A stretch of DNA of 64,000 nt from Galdieria partita (GCA_025991245.1 BQMJ01000049.1:141617-205616); one strand, 5' to 3'; numbered from the stretch's first letter, positions 19,781 through 31,596 are shown. Notes: generated by a model from the letters alone, not told the origin. Translations and numbers: made by a program.

Positions 19781-21951
19781 TCACTTTTCCAACAAAACTC
19801 GAAATCTCTCAGAAAAGCCTTCACTACAAAGAAACTCAATATAGTCTGGTACTGATAAACTACCTTTGGCCTCCTTAAATGGTAATGGAGTAACATAGAC
19901 AATACTTATGCAGTCTCGCCAATCAATACCTTTGGAATCCAATAAACGAAAATCTACAATCCTTCCAGAATCATCTTCTTCTAACGTGATAGCAAACTCT
20001 TCATTCAAAATCAAACCAATCAAGTTTACTAACTGAGTCCTATATGATACTCTCACTCGTCTCCTCTTCTTATTACGTTTTTTGCCACCTTGGGAACTTG
20101 CCATTGATCCTTGTTTGCCTCCTGACCTACTAGTTGATAAGTTGGCCGATTCTAAAGTATTCCATGCGTCTTTCTTGAAAGCTGGCAAAAAAGAGTTTTC
20201 AATAGCAGCAGAGTCACGATTATGGTTATAAAATGTAGATACAGATACTTGAAAAAAGTATATATGCCATTGAGAATTCACAATATCCACAAAAATATAG
20301 TCAAATCGAGCATGTCGTTCTTCCAGTAAGATCCAACAGGAATGAGTAAACTTTTTCATTGGAGGATCAAATTCATCTCTAATCAACCGAACCCAACTAT
20401 TACAAGATAAACTCAAGTTCCTATAGGGTTTGCTATCGGAACGGATAGTCACTTCTTCTGTTCTATTGATGAACCACAAAAAGAATAATTTTTCAAAAGT
20501 TTGCCCTCTTGTGCTCGGATCACTTCGATAACGTTCGAACAATTCAGCCAAGTAATTCTCAGAAGCATATCTTTCAAAGAAAGAGGATAACAAGATGTCA
20601 CGTGCAACGCTGTTATAAAAGCGTAAGTAGATGCGGCTCACTACAACTAATAAACCTCGATCTCGATATGCCCCCTCTGCAACTGTAAAATTAGGTTTAT
20701 TCCTATCCATGAATAGCTTATAAAGCATAGAATCGAATGCCCTCTTTTCTCTTTCAGACCTAAGTCCATCAAGATAGTCATTGTGGCTTCTTGTCATTTC
20801 AGAATATAAATACGAGGTGAGTTCAGCCTTTAAATACTCAAAACTAGCATCAGGGAGATCTTTGGCCAGAGTTACCATTTTGGCTATCATTCTAGGCACC
20901 AACCCAGTAAGTTCGACCATTTCGTCTGAATGTCGACGAAGAATGGGTGGATAATCAGGTAAATCTTGCCAAGAGTCAAACTCTTTGAAACTTAGAGGCT
21001 CCAAATAGTGTTTGATATTTCCATAACCACTAGGCAAATTATCTTCAAATTGATGATGCTGTGAACCTGCAAGAAGAACTCCACAATAAGGCTACTCAAG
21101 TAAATGAAAAAGTCATTGTGAAAAAAGAAAAAGCCATTACTTACTGTATTCATCATTGCCAATTTGGTATAAAGGCGAAAGAAATTTGGCCACGTGTTTG
21201 TTTTATTGCCAAACTCGCTCCACAACGCATTATGTTCATCTACAATCAACATATTGCGCGGTGCAAGCAGCATCATAAAGCGACGAATAGCGAAAGCTAG
21301 ATTCAAATCTTTGCTTTTGATACAAAAATATATCACATGCTTAAGAGGAGCGCCGTTCAAAACCTCGTAGTCCCGTGACTGAAAACTCCTCAACTCGTCT
21401 AGAATGGAGGAATTCATGAATAGCAGCATTTTCAAGTAAAGAGGTACCACTTCAGTTATCACCCTATTGTCCCCTAACCAGGCCTCTGCGCTTCCAATAT
21501 ACTGCAGTGGAATCCTGCAATGCCTTGAAAACACAGCGGCCAATTAGAGATCTACACTCTTTCCTAGACCACTTGCTGCAGAAACTATGATCTGCTGGGG
21601 TGGAAGGTTGGGAGCTCTTCTACCAAGACTTTCAATGTGTCTATTCCACCTCTTGATAAACTCTAGTCTGAGAAAGATTCTGGAGATCCCATCAGGACTT
21701 GGTTGAACTGGGAAATCTTTGGGAAACTGCTTGGGAACAAGCAACGGTGCTATTTCTTCAAAAGTATCTTCTCCAACTTCGAAAACTTGACCTCCTACTT
21801 GTACCTTCTCTCCAACAACTGACGCGACAGTTTTGAACAAACACTCTTGTTGAAGATCAGGTAGGTCTGTCAACCATACATTGCTAAACTTTTCGTCAAT
21901 TTTTAGACCATCATGAAATATTTCTTCGTATCTAACAGACTCTCCGGACAT
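19781..21951 (-). pseudogene. Family B NTPase-nuclease, copy 1, nonsense mutation after Walker A
   Basis: Exons 21951-21145 and 21058-19781 (86-nt intron, same as in copy 2) encode 694 codons apart from TAA at 21546-21544 (codon 136), where copy 2 has TAC. The codon before it ends Walker A (SAASGLGKS, Lys131). After it come LIVDEHN (Walker B, Asp238-Glu239), LEPLSFKEF, ELTGLVPRM (the TGxVP motif), RGQTFEKLF (Glu458), RFDYIFVDIV (Asp522) and IYFFQVSVS (Gln539-Val-Ser541), arranged as in RHS/Crinkler-type NTPase plus restriction-like nuclease proteins. A basic stretch GGKKRNKKRRRVR could be a nuclear localisation signal. It probably cannot make a full protein unless the UAA is suppressed. The rest of the frame is intact, so the lesion is young. 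Confidence 0.85.
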
Positions 21952-22746
21952 ATTGAAAGAAGTTTCACTTGTCGTCCTTTGAGACGCCAAACACAATCAA
22001 CAATCCCAAATCAAACCAACACAAATTGAAGAGTTGCATTGTTTGTATCATTTGTGAGAAAGAATATCTGAACTTGAATTGACGTCAACCTTGATAAACA
22101 TGTTTTATAGTAGCATAATTTCTTTCATTGACTTAAAGATCAACTAAAATCAACAGTGCTTTCAATGAGGAAAATCTAAAAGCTGTGAAACTTTAATGCT
22201 TGTTTTCAACTCTTCCTGTTTCAGCCGTTCCATTCTTTGTTATCTACGAAACAACAAGAGAAAGATTCAATTCGACTCAATTTTTCCTTTCCAGACTGAG
22301 AGTTTGTTTTACCTAATCGCCTATTTTTGACTATGCGCGAACGATAAACACAAATGACATCAATTATGCAAAGTGACATGGTGTAACGACTATGATTTCG
22401 TTCAAAACTTTCTATCACTTTATGAAAATCAGAGCTTGCAACTTTCGTTACTTGCTGCAAGAAAAAAAAGTCTCATTCGAAAGTTAGTGATAGTATGATG
22501 TTCACAATTCTGAACTATGAGTATTGAAACATTTACTTATCCTCCTTTGGGAACCCAACTTTCAAGTTTGAAAGAGTAGTTTTGGCTTTATGTTTTGAAA
22601 TATTTCTGGACACTGTCAGAATTTTCGTTTTGTCAAGACAGCGAAGTTTTCACCAAGATTGTTTTAGATCTTAAAATTTCAGAGTAACTCTGAGATGATG
22701 AGAATGGAAATTCAAGCCGAGTTGGTAACTTCAAATCTTGCTTTGT

Positions 22747-22960
22747 GTCTTGCTAAAGTATTTTGAATACTTTAAAAGTACCTCATTGAGTTGTTGTTGC
22801 TTTCTTTCCTTGTTCCATCCTACAAGGTTTTGCCAGAGCAAACAAGATTTTATCTTTGGAAGCAACGATCGTTGAACTCATTTGGGCTTATCTATTCTTG
22901 GAATCCTTTCAGGATGGTCGGCTGTTGACTGCTGAATTTTGTGACACTATATATTATCGT
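22747..22960 (+). repeat. R element copy 2 (5' of family B, block 1)
   Basis: Direct repeat of the element at 18690-18910: shared pattern aatactttaaaagtacctca, ttgttgctttctt, gagcaaacaagattt, tcttggaatcctttc and gttgactgctgaattttgtg. With copy 1 it brackets the family B gene. Confidence 0.55.
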
Positions 22961-23255
22961 TGACTTTGCTAAAGTCACCGTCTGCTTCAAAGTACACCTT
23001 CCAGAAAATCTCAGTCAAAGTTGCTAGTACTAGTTTCCGTCCATATGTCCAGGAATTTTTGATCCTTGTTTCACAAAAATAAAATGCAGGGTAGAATTTT
23101 TATTCAGCAACATAAGGATTGATTCACATTCCTCACTACAGTCTTCTATGATAGCGTTGCGACTATACATTAACCCATTCTAGGGTATGGGACAAACTTC
23201 CTTCTTGACAACTGTAGTCAGCACTCTTTTGGAGTCTTTATTTAACCCAACCACA

Positions 23256-23699
23256 TGTGTTCGATATTTGGAAATCCCATCATCACGCTTAACATTATAT
23301 TACTACGCATATACAAACTCTTCTATTGACCGGCAAAATATCAACTCATGTGAGAATAGAACCGAACGATGGCCGATTCCTAGAATAGTCCTTCAACATT
23401 TATGGGAATCGGAAACTGATCTCTTCCTATCGTATCATAATGGCAACACGGAGCCTACAGGATTTGGACATATTGGGTTGACAGTCGATGGTATTTGTAA
23501 AGCATCCACTTGTATTCTTAAACTCATTCCAACATAGATATCTATAGTGCCTGTTGTCGAATACAGAAAGCAGGTTACAAAATCATTCGCAAACCAGGTC
23601 CCTTTCAGGTAAGACTGAAATGTTTCACAGTTAGAAACTAAAAAGTTGTAACGATAGGATGTGGGCGAAATCTCTTTCCTATCAGACCCTGACGGGTAA
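23256..23699 (+). pseudogene. Glyoxalase I relic, truncated at the block boundary
   Basis: Lactoylglutathione lyase fragment. Reading RYLEIPSSRLTLYYYAY, then LFLSYHNGNTEPTGFGHIGLTVD, spliced over a 47-nt intron (23491-23537) to DIYSACCRIQKAGYKIIRKPGPFQ, and over a 49-nt intron (23609-23657) to GEISFLSDPDG. This is the glyoxalase I order (E-H metal-ligand region, GFGHIG, DVYSAC, DPDGYW). The family N-terminus is missing because homology with block 2 stops at 23255. At the C-terminus TAA (23697-23699) replaces the conserved Tyr-Trp after DPDG. The reading after the stop, LQLNYYKN, still fits the family end. Confidence 0.85.
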
Positions 23700-24889
23700 C
23701 TACAGTTGAACTACTACAAGAATACTGCTAACTAGAAGTTATGGTAGGTATTGGATTGAATTGATTCAGCGCAATTCGTTTCGCACTGCAAAGTCAGCTT
23801 TATAAAGCCATTTCAAATCTTTTGGATACATATTTTTTTGTCCAAATGGGTGTTCGGACTTCACGATCAAATGAACTAAACGCTCGAAAGTGTACACTAG
23901 AGTATTTTGTGTGAATTTCGTTACAAAAACAAAAAAGCATTTGAAGTTGCTCTAAAACTTTGTTATGAGAATGAAGTTTCGATATGCAACGTAGCTTTGG
24001 GATTATAAGCCATATACTGAGGAGCCAAGCACACTGCAGGGAAACGAACTGTAAAACGAAAGAAAAGCAAAGGACTATAACTTCAATCCCTATTATACTT
24101 CAAGACAAAATGGGTTGTCTTCCTTCAAAACAGTTAATCCTGCTACGGAACTATCAACACTCCTCTGCACACAAGACTCAAACTAGATTGAAAACTTAAG
24201 ATTTCGTTTCAAGGCAACTTGATTTTGAAAGCTATTGAAGGAAAGGAGTTGTGACAAAAGAGTTTCTTCTTGTTAGTTGGACCAAATGCAAGTGAAAAGA
24301 ATTTCAAATTGCTAAAGTAACTGGTCTCAGTCGTTGATGACATCGCTAGATAGAGATTCTCTTGTGTCTTCAAAATCAACAGCAAAGCTACCTGAGATAT
24401 CTCAGTGCTTTATATCTCCATAGAAAGGTTGAGGACCTGTGAGCCATGGGTCTCGTCGAGTAGCAGATGGACTTTTGAGGTTCATAAATAATTCCATTTC
24501 TAAACTTGAGGAATCTTCGACTCTGGGACGTCAGATATTTTAGCAAACCGTGGAAAATGAAAGACACTCAACGATTGACGGGCAACAATGTAAAATGTTG
24601 CAACTAAGCAAAGCAAATATATTTGAAAGTAGAATTACTTTTATATTGTTCACTATACAGGACGTCACGTCTTTTCATTGGTTGACCTCCTTATAGTGAT
24701 ATTTTCATTCTAAGCCCTCTTTATCAGCCTCTCATACAGTTTTGACTTTGTATCGGACGAAAACTTGTCGTGTGGTTTGACAAAAACTTGTAAGCAGAGC
24801 CTTAATAGCGTATTGATGCTAATCACAAAGTAGCTGCAATCGTTCGTCTCGAAAAATCATTTATTTGGAAATTGGCAACCATACCACAG
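23700..24889. other. Gene-poor stretch
   Basis: No supported gene. Short frames (for example 23984-24199) have no recognisable motifs. Confidence 0.45.
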
Positions 24890-25198
24890 ATGCACCATCG
24901 AAAACTAGAAAGAGATATTTTGACAAGGAAACTTCTGGTAGCAACACGGTTAAATACATGCCACTACAAACTACACGAAAAGACAAGGTGGAAGATATAT
25001 TTGAGATCGGCACAAGAGGATCTTAAAAAACACAAGGCAGTGTCAAGTTGGTCGAATTTGCGTGGAAGTGATGAGTTACTATGCTTTCTTTGCGATATGA
25101 AGCTATTATCTGCTTGTAGAAAGAAAGAAGAGGGTTTGAATACCCACTTTAGGTATGTTCAATGTACATATTCTCCGACAGTGTGCTCTCTACTATAA
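24890..25198 (+). CDS. Hypothetical basic protein or exon
   Basis: Open frame from ATG 24890. It begins MHHRKLERDILTRK, is rich in K/R, and contains CFLC and a Cys further on (SACRKKEEG). A good donor AG|GTATGT at 25153 suggests the exon ends there. A coding-looking continuation lies near 25379 (NFKVNEPFEPRWLERN), but the gap would be longer than other introns here. Not recognised; it may be an old relic. Confidence 0.3.
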   Translation: MHHRKLERDILTRKLLVATRLNTCHYKLHEKTRWKIYLRSAQEDLKKHKAVSSWSNLRGSDELLCFLCDMKLLSACRKKEEGLNTHFRYVQCTYSPTVCSLL

Positions 25199-25841
25199 GT
25201 TATGTACCTTCGCGGAATCGGTGTTTCGAAACAGCGGTTTCTTAAAGTTCAATAGTAGACTTTGTAACTCAACATATTTTACAGATGTATCTGAAAGGAA
25301 CAATATTAGTTTTTAACACGTAATAATCCCTTTTCGCAAGTGATATTAATGTTAACCTCTTCTTTTTTTATGAACAGTAACTTCAAAGTGAACGAACCAT
25401 TTGAACCTCGTTGGCTTGAAAGAAATTCTCTGCTTTCAAAGTCCAAGAACACGATAGGGTCGAGGAATCTGACGGTGTGATTTGTTGATACTAATATTGT
25501 GAACCTTTTTTAGTGAAACTACGCAAGCTAAGAATGCACGTAAACATTTGAAGCAAGAGCAAGTGGAATAGAATTTCCTGAAGAACACGTAATATTATTT
25601 AGTTTGCCAAAAACCGTTCGCTGATAATAAACAGACAACGAATTTATAGATAACCAATGAAATTCAGTCTAGGCAACTGATGAATGCTTCACTGTTCAAT
25701 GAATTTAGCAAGAATTTTCTTGCTTCTCTTCATGCATATTTTCGGCGCAGAACTATTTTATTCATAATGGCACTAAAAGTACAAATGGAGTAATGTCGAA
25801 CATGCATCTTGTTGGAACCTGCAACTGAAAATGTAGGAGGT

Positions 25842-26209
25842 TTAGAGGTCATCCCATTCCAGACTACTCCTAAAACAATAAAAGTTGTCAAAAGAGTGTT
25901 CTTTCATTCTTAATGGAACTTGATTCCAGAAGAATTTTTGCGACTGTTGAATCATTTCATCCTTACAAAGTTTTTGAATTTGTTCGGGATGCAACAAGGA
26001 TTCGCAACTTAATCTTATTAGCTCATTACAAACATTCACGTCATTGCTTTTCTTTCTTCTTTGACTGTTTTAGAAATTTACAAGATTTCTTTGAGATACG
26101 CGAATGTTGCTTCCTTCACATTAAAATAAATTTGTACGCTTTTGAAGATTTGTAACTCTCCATTCACAAAAAATTCAGTGTAGAAGAAAGACTTACGAAA
26201 ATTAGACAT
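25842..26209 (-). other. Possible gene remnant downstream of the polymerase gene
   Basis: Two minus-strand open pieces, starting at ATG 26209 (MSNFRKSFFYTEFFVNG) and continuing in 26039-25842 (LIRLSCESLLHPEQIQKL to SSLEWDDL), look coding in composition. No splice solution could be established. Function unknown. Confidence 0.2.
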
Positions 26210-26328
26210 AGCTATAAGATTGACGTAGAACATATAAAGCATAAGTAAATAGGGGAAGCAACTGACCTGAATTCGGCAATCTGAAAGGATCAAGGGCACA
26301 TTTCGTACTCAAATATCATTCGAGAGAA

Positions 26329-27897
26329 TTAGGTTCCAATCGAACATTGCGAAGATGTCAAAGAAACTTTTGGTTTCTTACTCTTGATAAAGCCATCCAA
26401 AACATTTTTGTTCATGGATTTGTCATGACTTTCCATACAAAGACATTTGTCAATATGTCTATTGATATCTTCGTTCGACATTTCCATATTTAAGAAAGCA
26501 TTACAAATACAGCACTTCATAGGTTCTCGTGACGAAGTCTGTCCAACCACAGACGAGAAAGTCGACTTCGCTTCGCTTCTTTGAATCAAAGAAATAATGG
26601 AGTTAGGATGAGAAGTTTGGTCTACTTCTTTCAAGGTAACAAAGTTTTTGACTCCCACACTGACAAGACACAAAGAAAAATCACTTCCGAGACGAATTCG
26701 AAGTAACTGGATACACCGATTTTCCAACTGCTTCAGAGTCGATCTGTAGAGATTCGAAAATTTCTCAAAGCACTCACTTGATGATGACTTTAACGAGTTG
26801 CACAATGAACATAGTCGAATCACGTCGAAAGGAACATTGCATGAGATAGACTCTCGCTTTGTGCTTAAAGTCTTAAGGTATGTGACAACTAATAAACGTC
26901 CGTATCTTCCTGAGGAAACTCTTGCATGTTCCACCAATCTATCAAGCAATCTTTCAACAACAATCCTTAAGTATCTCAGTATTTCCGACCAACATTCCGT
27001 TTTTGCAAATCGCTCTTCACAAGATATACTTTTGACCAACGAGGTATCACGCACGGACTCTTCATCGATTCCTCTACAAATATGATATAGTCGAATACCT
27101 GTTCGTTTTCCAAAAGCTTCCAGAAGTCTCTCGACTGGTACGAACCGAAGCTGTTCACAAGTAGAAACACAAAAATGGTCCACAAGACTTTGATACGTGA
27201 CAGAGCCGATTCCTGGCAGCTTTCTGAGGTCCAAGTTGTTCAAATAGCTCTCGACAAGGTGTGGTAAAATAATAGTTTGTTCATCAGGCTTGTGTAGACC
27301 GGCAGCGAGCTTGGATAATAGTTTGCTATTACTTATACCTCCAGAACAGGTCAGCTGCAGTTTGCTTTTTATGGCTTCGCGAATTTCAAGACAGAGATGC
27401 GAGGCAACCACAAAATTTCTCAATTCTTCGTTTTCTAAAAGGTTATATGAGTCACAATCCTTAGATGGCCAACAATAACCCTTGAATGAAGTTGTGCAAG
27501 AGTTGTATTCCTTTCTACGGCAAACTATCTCAGTAACATCTATGAAAAACTCATCAAGTCCCAAATTCTCTACAGCAGCACCTCCTAACATATCCTTCAG
27601 TAGACATATTATTTCAGAGCAAGCTACTCTATAGTCCTGCAAGTCAGAAGCATCCAAAAGAATCAAACCTGGACAAACATCACGAGCATCCTTCACCAGC
27701 ATCAACTTCTTCACTCCAGCAGCTCGAGCAGGATAGTTACAAGTTACAACCAAGTTCCTTTGAAAAGCTGCTACGGGATGGTTTCTATCTATATTAGGTC
27801 GTTTTCGCAACTCTACTTGACAGTAAAAATAGTCTACATCCAAGGCAATAATGCTTCTAACTGTTGAACAGTGTCCCGAGTGAACCAGAGCTGCCAT
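26329..27897 (-). CDS. POLI: Y-family translesion DNA polymerase, iota-like, with UBZ-type zinc finger
   Basis: 522-aa error-prone polymerase that inserts opposite damaged bases. Catalytic acids: IIALDVDYFYCQVE (Asp20, Asp22) and ENLGLDEFFIDVTE (Asp115-Glu116). LVVTCNYPARAAGVKKLMLVKDA is diagnostic of iota rather than eta or kappa. Thumb helix-hairpin-helix: LRKLPGIGSVTYQSL. Near the C-terminus C462-x2-C465-x15-H481-x3-C485 (CCICN to RHIDKC) forms a UBZ-like ubiquitin-binding finger; animal iota enzymes use UBM motifs instead. The tail LDGFIKSKKPKV is PIP-box-like in position only. Start at ATG 27897; a GTGAGT to TTTTAG intron just upstream implies a 5'-UTR exon. The coding region is intronless and shows no lesion. 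Confidence 0.9.
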   Translation of the reverse strand: MAALVHSGHCSTVRSIIALDVDYFYCQVELRKRPNIDRNHPVAAFQRNLVVTCNYPARAAGVKKLMLVKDARDVCPGLILLDASDLQDYRVACSEIICLLKDMLGGAAVENLGLDEFFIDVTEIVCRRKEYNSCTTSFKGYCWPSKDCDSYNLLENEELRNFVVASHLCLEIREAIKSKLQLTCSGGISNSKLLSKLAAGLHKPDEQTIILPHLVESYLNNLDLRKLPGIGSVTYQSLVDHFCVSTCEQLRFVPVERLLEAFGKRTGIRLYHICRGIDEESVRDTSLVKSISCEERFAKTECWSEILRYLRIVVERLLDRLVEHARVSSGRYGRLLVVTYLKTLSTKRESISCNVPFDVIRLCSLCNSLKSSSSECFEKFSNLYRSTLKQLENRCIQLLRIRLGSDFSLCLVSVGVKNFVTLKEVDQTSHPNSIISLIQRSEAKSTFSSVVGQTSSREPMKCCICNAFLNMEMSNEDINRHIDKCLCMESHDKSMNKNVLDGFIKSKKPKVSLTSSQCSIGT

Positions 27898-28573
27898 ACT
27901 AAAATAACCAATGAAAACAAGTTGCACAAAAATTTCTTGCTTTCATTAATATAGCATAAACTCACCTGTGTTCGGGTTTCTCAATAATACTTATCAGGTC
28001 CTCAAAGAATCGAGGCGGATTCTCCTAGACAGTCGTTTTCAACAGAATCTTTGAAATTGGATAACCTGTTAATCACAACTTCCAAATGCCGTCATAGCTA
28101 AGTGCCTGAGTACTTTGTTATCTCAGCAGTTTCATATTAAATTTTGCATATTTCTTAAAGAGAAAGTATCCTTGGAACAGTACAACAGCGAACATTATAA
28201 ATTTTTCGTGCCAAGTGAGTAGAGAATCTAGGAGCAGCGAAAAGTAAAGAAAGCAACATCTTTCTAAGCAAACTAGCCTATTAAGTTACTGGTATTCGAA
28301 TTTTCCCTCTTTTAATGGATCGCTCTATAGTCTCAGCTGATTCTCATATGTCGATGAACATTCTCAATCAGTCCCAGTCCAAGTATGATTGTCTCAGTTT
28401 TACTCCTTTCTATTTATCGCTTAGATATGTGGGTATATATGGAACCGCAGTGAATGAATAAAGAGAGAGACATATGCTATACGGTTGAAGTTGTTGCTCA
28501 AGTAGGGAAACCGAAAAGACTAGTGACATTGTCTATAATCAATAAACATTGGTCAGAGCATTTTTTGTAGACT
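27898..28573. other. Promoter side of the polymerase gene
   Basis: Contains the probable 5'-UTR intron (GTGAGT near 27966 to AG near 27899, minus strand). Nothing else is supported. Confidence 0.4.
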
Positions 28574-28843
28574 CTAAAAGGAATTTATCAAGCTGTCTCT
28601 CACAAATGGAAAAACCAACGTGCCATTCAAACAGTGATCTTTATTACCGCAGCTGAGTAAAGCTCTATATTCATCACGGAATGCAAAACCATTTTGATTG
28701 CACTTCAAGAAAGAATAATTGATTTCTAAAATTTGTATTTGTGTGACTGCCTTTTCGAAAGCAGGATATTTGATGAATCTCTGCATTGTCTCGAGCCACA
28801 ATCTGTTCTTCCAATAATACAAAATAAAGAATCTATTGACCAT
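28574..28843 (-). CDS. Hypothetical protein (89 aa)
   Basis: ATG 28843 to TAG. The product starts MVNRFFILYYWKNRLWLETM and holds KAVTQIQILEINYSFLKCN. Composition looks coding. A second open frame overlaps upstream (KRKRMKRRKLSHL-type basic), suggesting a frameshifted or spliced longer gene. Not recognised. Confidence 0.25.
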   Translation of the reverse strand: MVNRFFILYYWKNRLWLETMQRFIKYPAFEKAVTQIQILEINYSFLKCNQNGFAFRDEYRALLSCGNKDHCLNGTLVFPFVRDSLINSF

Positions 28844-29774
28844 AGGATACAAACAGGCAGTTCATGTTTTCCTAAGACGCAGTCATTCAAGTGGCTTAGT
28901 TTCCTTCTCTTCATGCGCTTCCTATCCTGACAAATCATGAAAATAATGCAAGTAACGGATGAAAACAATCCTTCTACAAATTCCCGTATTCTCCATATTG
29001 CGAATAAACAGAAATCTCTTGTATTGGAACATAATTTCTTTCTTGTATGAAGAGCAATTTGCTTAGTGAATAAGCAACTTATTCGGAAAAACAATAGTCT
29101 CTTTCAAAATTATTTCAACATAAAGAATAGATTCGATACCTTGATAAAGCGACAATGGCATTTCCTTGTTCCCTTTATCCTGCGTAGAATTGGTCCCATT
29201 CTTTAGTGAGTGTTTGTTTCTCCTATTCTTCAATTATCTTCAAGTCATGAAAACCAATTCAAATCCTTTCTGAGTGCACTCTCCAAAGAGATTACAAGGA
29301 TATTGAATTGTTCAACAAATACGCCTTTTCGAGAACTTTGGAAAACAAAAATTCCAGAAAAATGTGTTTTCGAAGACATTACTGCTCTGATTCTTGGAAT
29401 CTCACTGGGAAATTATGACAACGACAAGTTATAAATTTTTGTATATCTACATAAGAAAGCTGTATCTTTCAAGGCCTAATTTCATGCTTCCTGCATGTTC
29501 AGCAACATCTATAAAATATTTGCTATATATCAAGACACAAGAAAGGATACTTGAGCTCTATTGACAAATGACTCTAGTAGAAGGATTGAATAAACTAGAG
29601 ACGTTCGATAGGTGGTGATATGAATGAAGTTCTTCATAGATTTAGACTGAACTATTGTGGTGTTACCGTCAGCATGTCCAAATTTCTCAAGTCATCCTTT
29701 ACGTTTCGGCCTCATCAAAGCCGTAAAAACTAGCTAAAAACTTGTTTGCTTAGTTTCTGTTTGTAGAAACTGTA
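28844..29774. other. Unassigned stretch
   Basis: A plus-strand open piece (29246-29434, ending ALILGISLGNYDNDKL) looks coding but has no ATG in frame and no clear splice partner. Nothing else is supported. Confidence 0.3.
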
Positions 29775-29981
29775 TTAGAACCGTGGTTCTGTTCTTCTAC
29801 AGCTGCACTGTTCGTTGCAAACTATACAAATCTTGGATTTTGGAAACATAGTTTTGTTATCAAAATACGTCAATACTCTCAAAAGTACTTTTCTGTCTAT
29901 TTTCACTGAGTTTTCCTTTCCATCGACGTCAAGACTGAAATTTCTAGCATATTTGAGTCGAGAGTAGTCATGCACTGCCAT
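29775..29981 (-). CDS. Small hypothetical protein with Cys cluster (68 aa)
   Basis: ATG 29981 to TAA. It starts MAVHDYSRLKYARNFSLD and ends with a Cys cluster, CIVCNEQCSCRRTE, which might bind metal. Not recognised; no operon-like or splicing context. Confidence 0.25.
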   Translation of the reverse strand: MAVHDYSRLKYARNFSLDVDGKENSVKIDRKVLLRVLTYFDNKTMFPKSKICIVCNEQCSCRRTEPRF

Positions 29982-31596
29982 CTTCAAATTTGTACCTTAA
30001 CGACCTCAGTAAAGAGAACCTCACAAAAGTCCAAGTCAAGGCGACCCTTTTCAAGCGGCAACTAGGTTTCTCGTTTTCTTTTGGCAAACTCGACAGTCGA
30101 ATTTGTTTCAGTATCTTTTAAAGTACAGTTGGGCTGTTCAGAAATCTCCTAATACCCATTTTTGGCAATTATTTCAATGGCTCAAAGGAAGTTCCAATTT
30201 TCTGTTTCTCTCATTCCACTGACTTCGAAGAGTAAATCAACTAGCTTGCAATTTGGCTACTTCCGTCCTATGCTTGGATCAATACACAACACCTTTTTGA
30301 TATTTTACGGGATTTACTAAAATATGCGAGCAGAATATATCAGAGCAACTTTTCGCTGCAAGAGTGAAAACTAGGTTGTGGTGCAAAGTAAGCACTTTAA
30401 AGATACATTTTACTTAGATAACATGTGACCTCCTATGACCAAGGAGACACTTAAAATAATGGATATATGATTATCTCTTTGGATCCAAACAGTACTGAGG
30501 TTTGTAGATCATCAGTGGGAAATGTCTCAATAGACAAAGGACTTGAAGATAAATCGTCAATTAGAAAGTGTGCATATGACCATAGCAAACAAGGGAAATC
30601 GTTCGCTAAACAATATCCAACGAATGAGGATTTCTTCCTTACTAAGAAAAGATATTTCTTAACAATCAAACTAAGATGAAGAGAATTACTATTTGCAAAC
30701 AAGATTTGACTAGATTTGCATTTCAGCAACCGTTCTACTTTCGCTGTAATAGGTTAATTCGAATAACACCACAATCACTTCCATCTTGATCTTGAATGTC
30801 ACAACTTGAAAGTCATTCAAGTTATTAGCTCATTCTATTTTGATTGGTAGCATGGAATGATAGCTGAATCGATGCTTTTGTAACTGTGGTTTCCCAAATA
30901 AGCTAAAAGCAAAATATTGTTCTAAAAAGTTTTATACTCTTCAGTTTTATTTCTTCTTAACTTGCTTGTTTCATTTCAGAAACTTATAGACTTAGTTTAA
31001 ACATAGATTAATATGAGGTGTCCAATGTTGCCTACATTCGTTTCCTTTCTTCTTCTATCACTCCCACGAAAAGATTTAGGTCAATTATTGTTATTTCAAG
31101 AGGTTCTTCCATGTTTTCAGCTGGTGATAAACTTACTATCTACTTCCATTGACTTTAGTACTAATGTCAACAGAATATTCTAGAATGGTTCAATCCCTAA
31201 ATCGATTTGGCTTCAGTAAAGTGATACACAACCATTGAAAGGTGACACTGACGAAGCTAAGGTTGTAATAATCTTTGCCAAAGTTCATTTGAAGAAGATA
31301 AGCTACCTTATTTCTCGTCTTGAAGCATAAAGCAGTGGCTGTGAGTATTTTCATTTTGTGCAGTCTCATTTTTCTGTCATAGTGACAGGTTACTGAAAGT
31401 TCACCAGTTGTATCAACAATTGTAGATCAGTGTCCAAAACAGAAAGTGTGTGCTTCCTGTAAAACTTGCTGGGAAGCTCGTTCTCTATGAAGTTTCTAAA
31501 GGTCAACGACTCAAGTTGACCAAAGTCCCTATCACAGCACACTGGAGTCTTCACCACGTGTTAGTCAACCAATTCCAAACATTTTCAGTTTCTTGA
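29982..31596. other. Gene-poor stretch
   Basis: 1.6 kb without a supported gene. Remains of a retroelement may extend leftwards from 31597 (for example QCPKQKVCASCKTCW near 31428), but this is too decayed to call. Confidence 0.4.

Larger units (their letters stand above)
18162..23255. repeat. Segmental duplication, block 1 (partner 42495-47731)
   Basis: Direct duplicate of about 5.1 kb. It starts at tagtggacgaggtgttgaaa (also at 42495) and ends at aacccaaccaca (also at 47720-47731). It contains the 3' flank, the complete family B gene and its 5' flank in the same order and orientation. Identity looks roughly 85-90% by eye, higher in the coding part. Confidence 0.9.
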
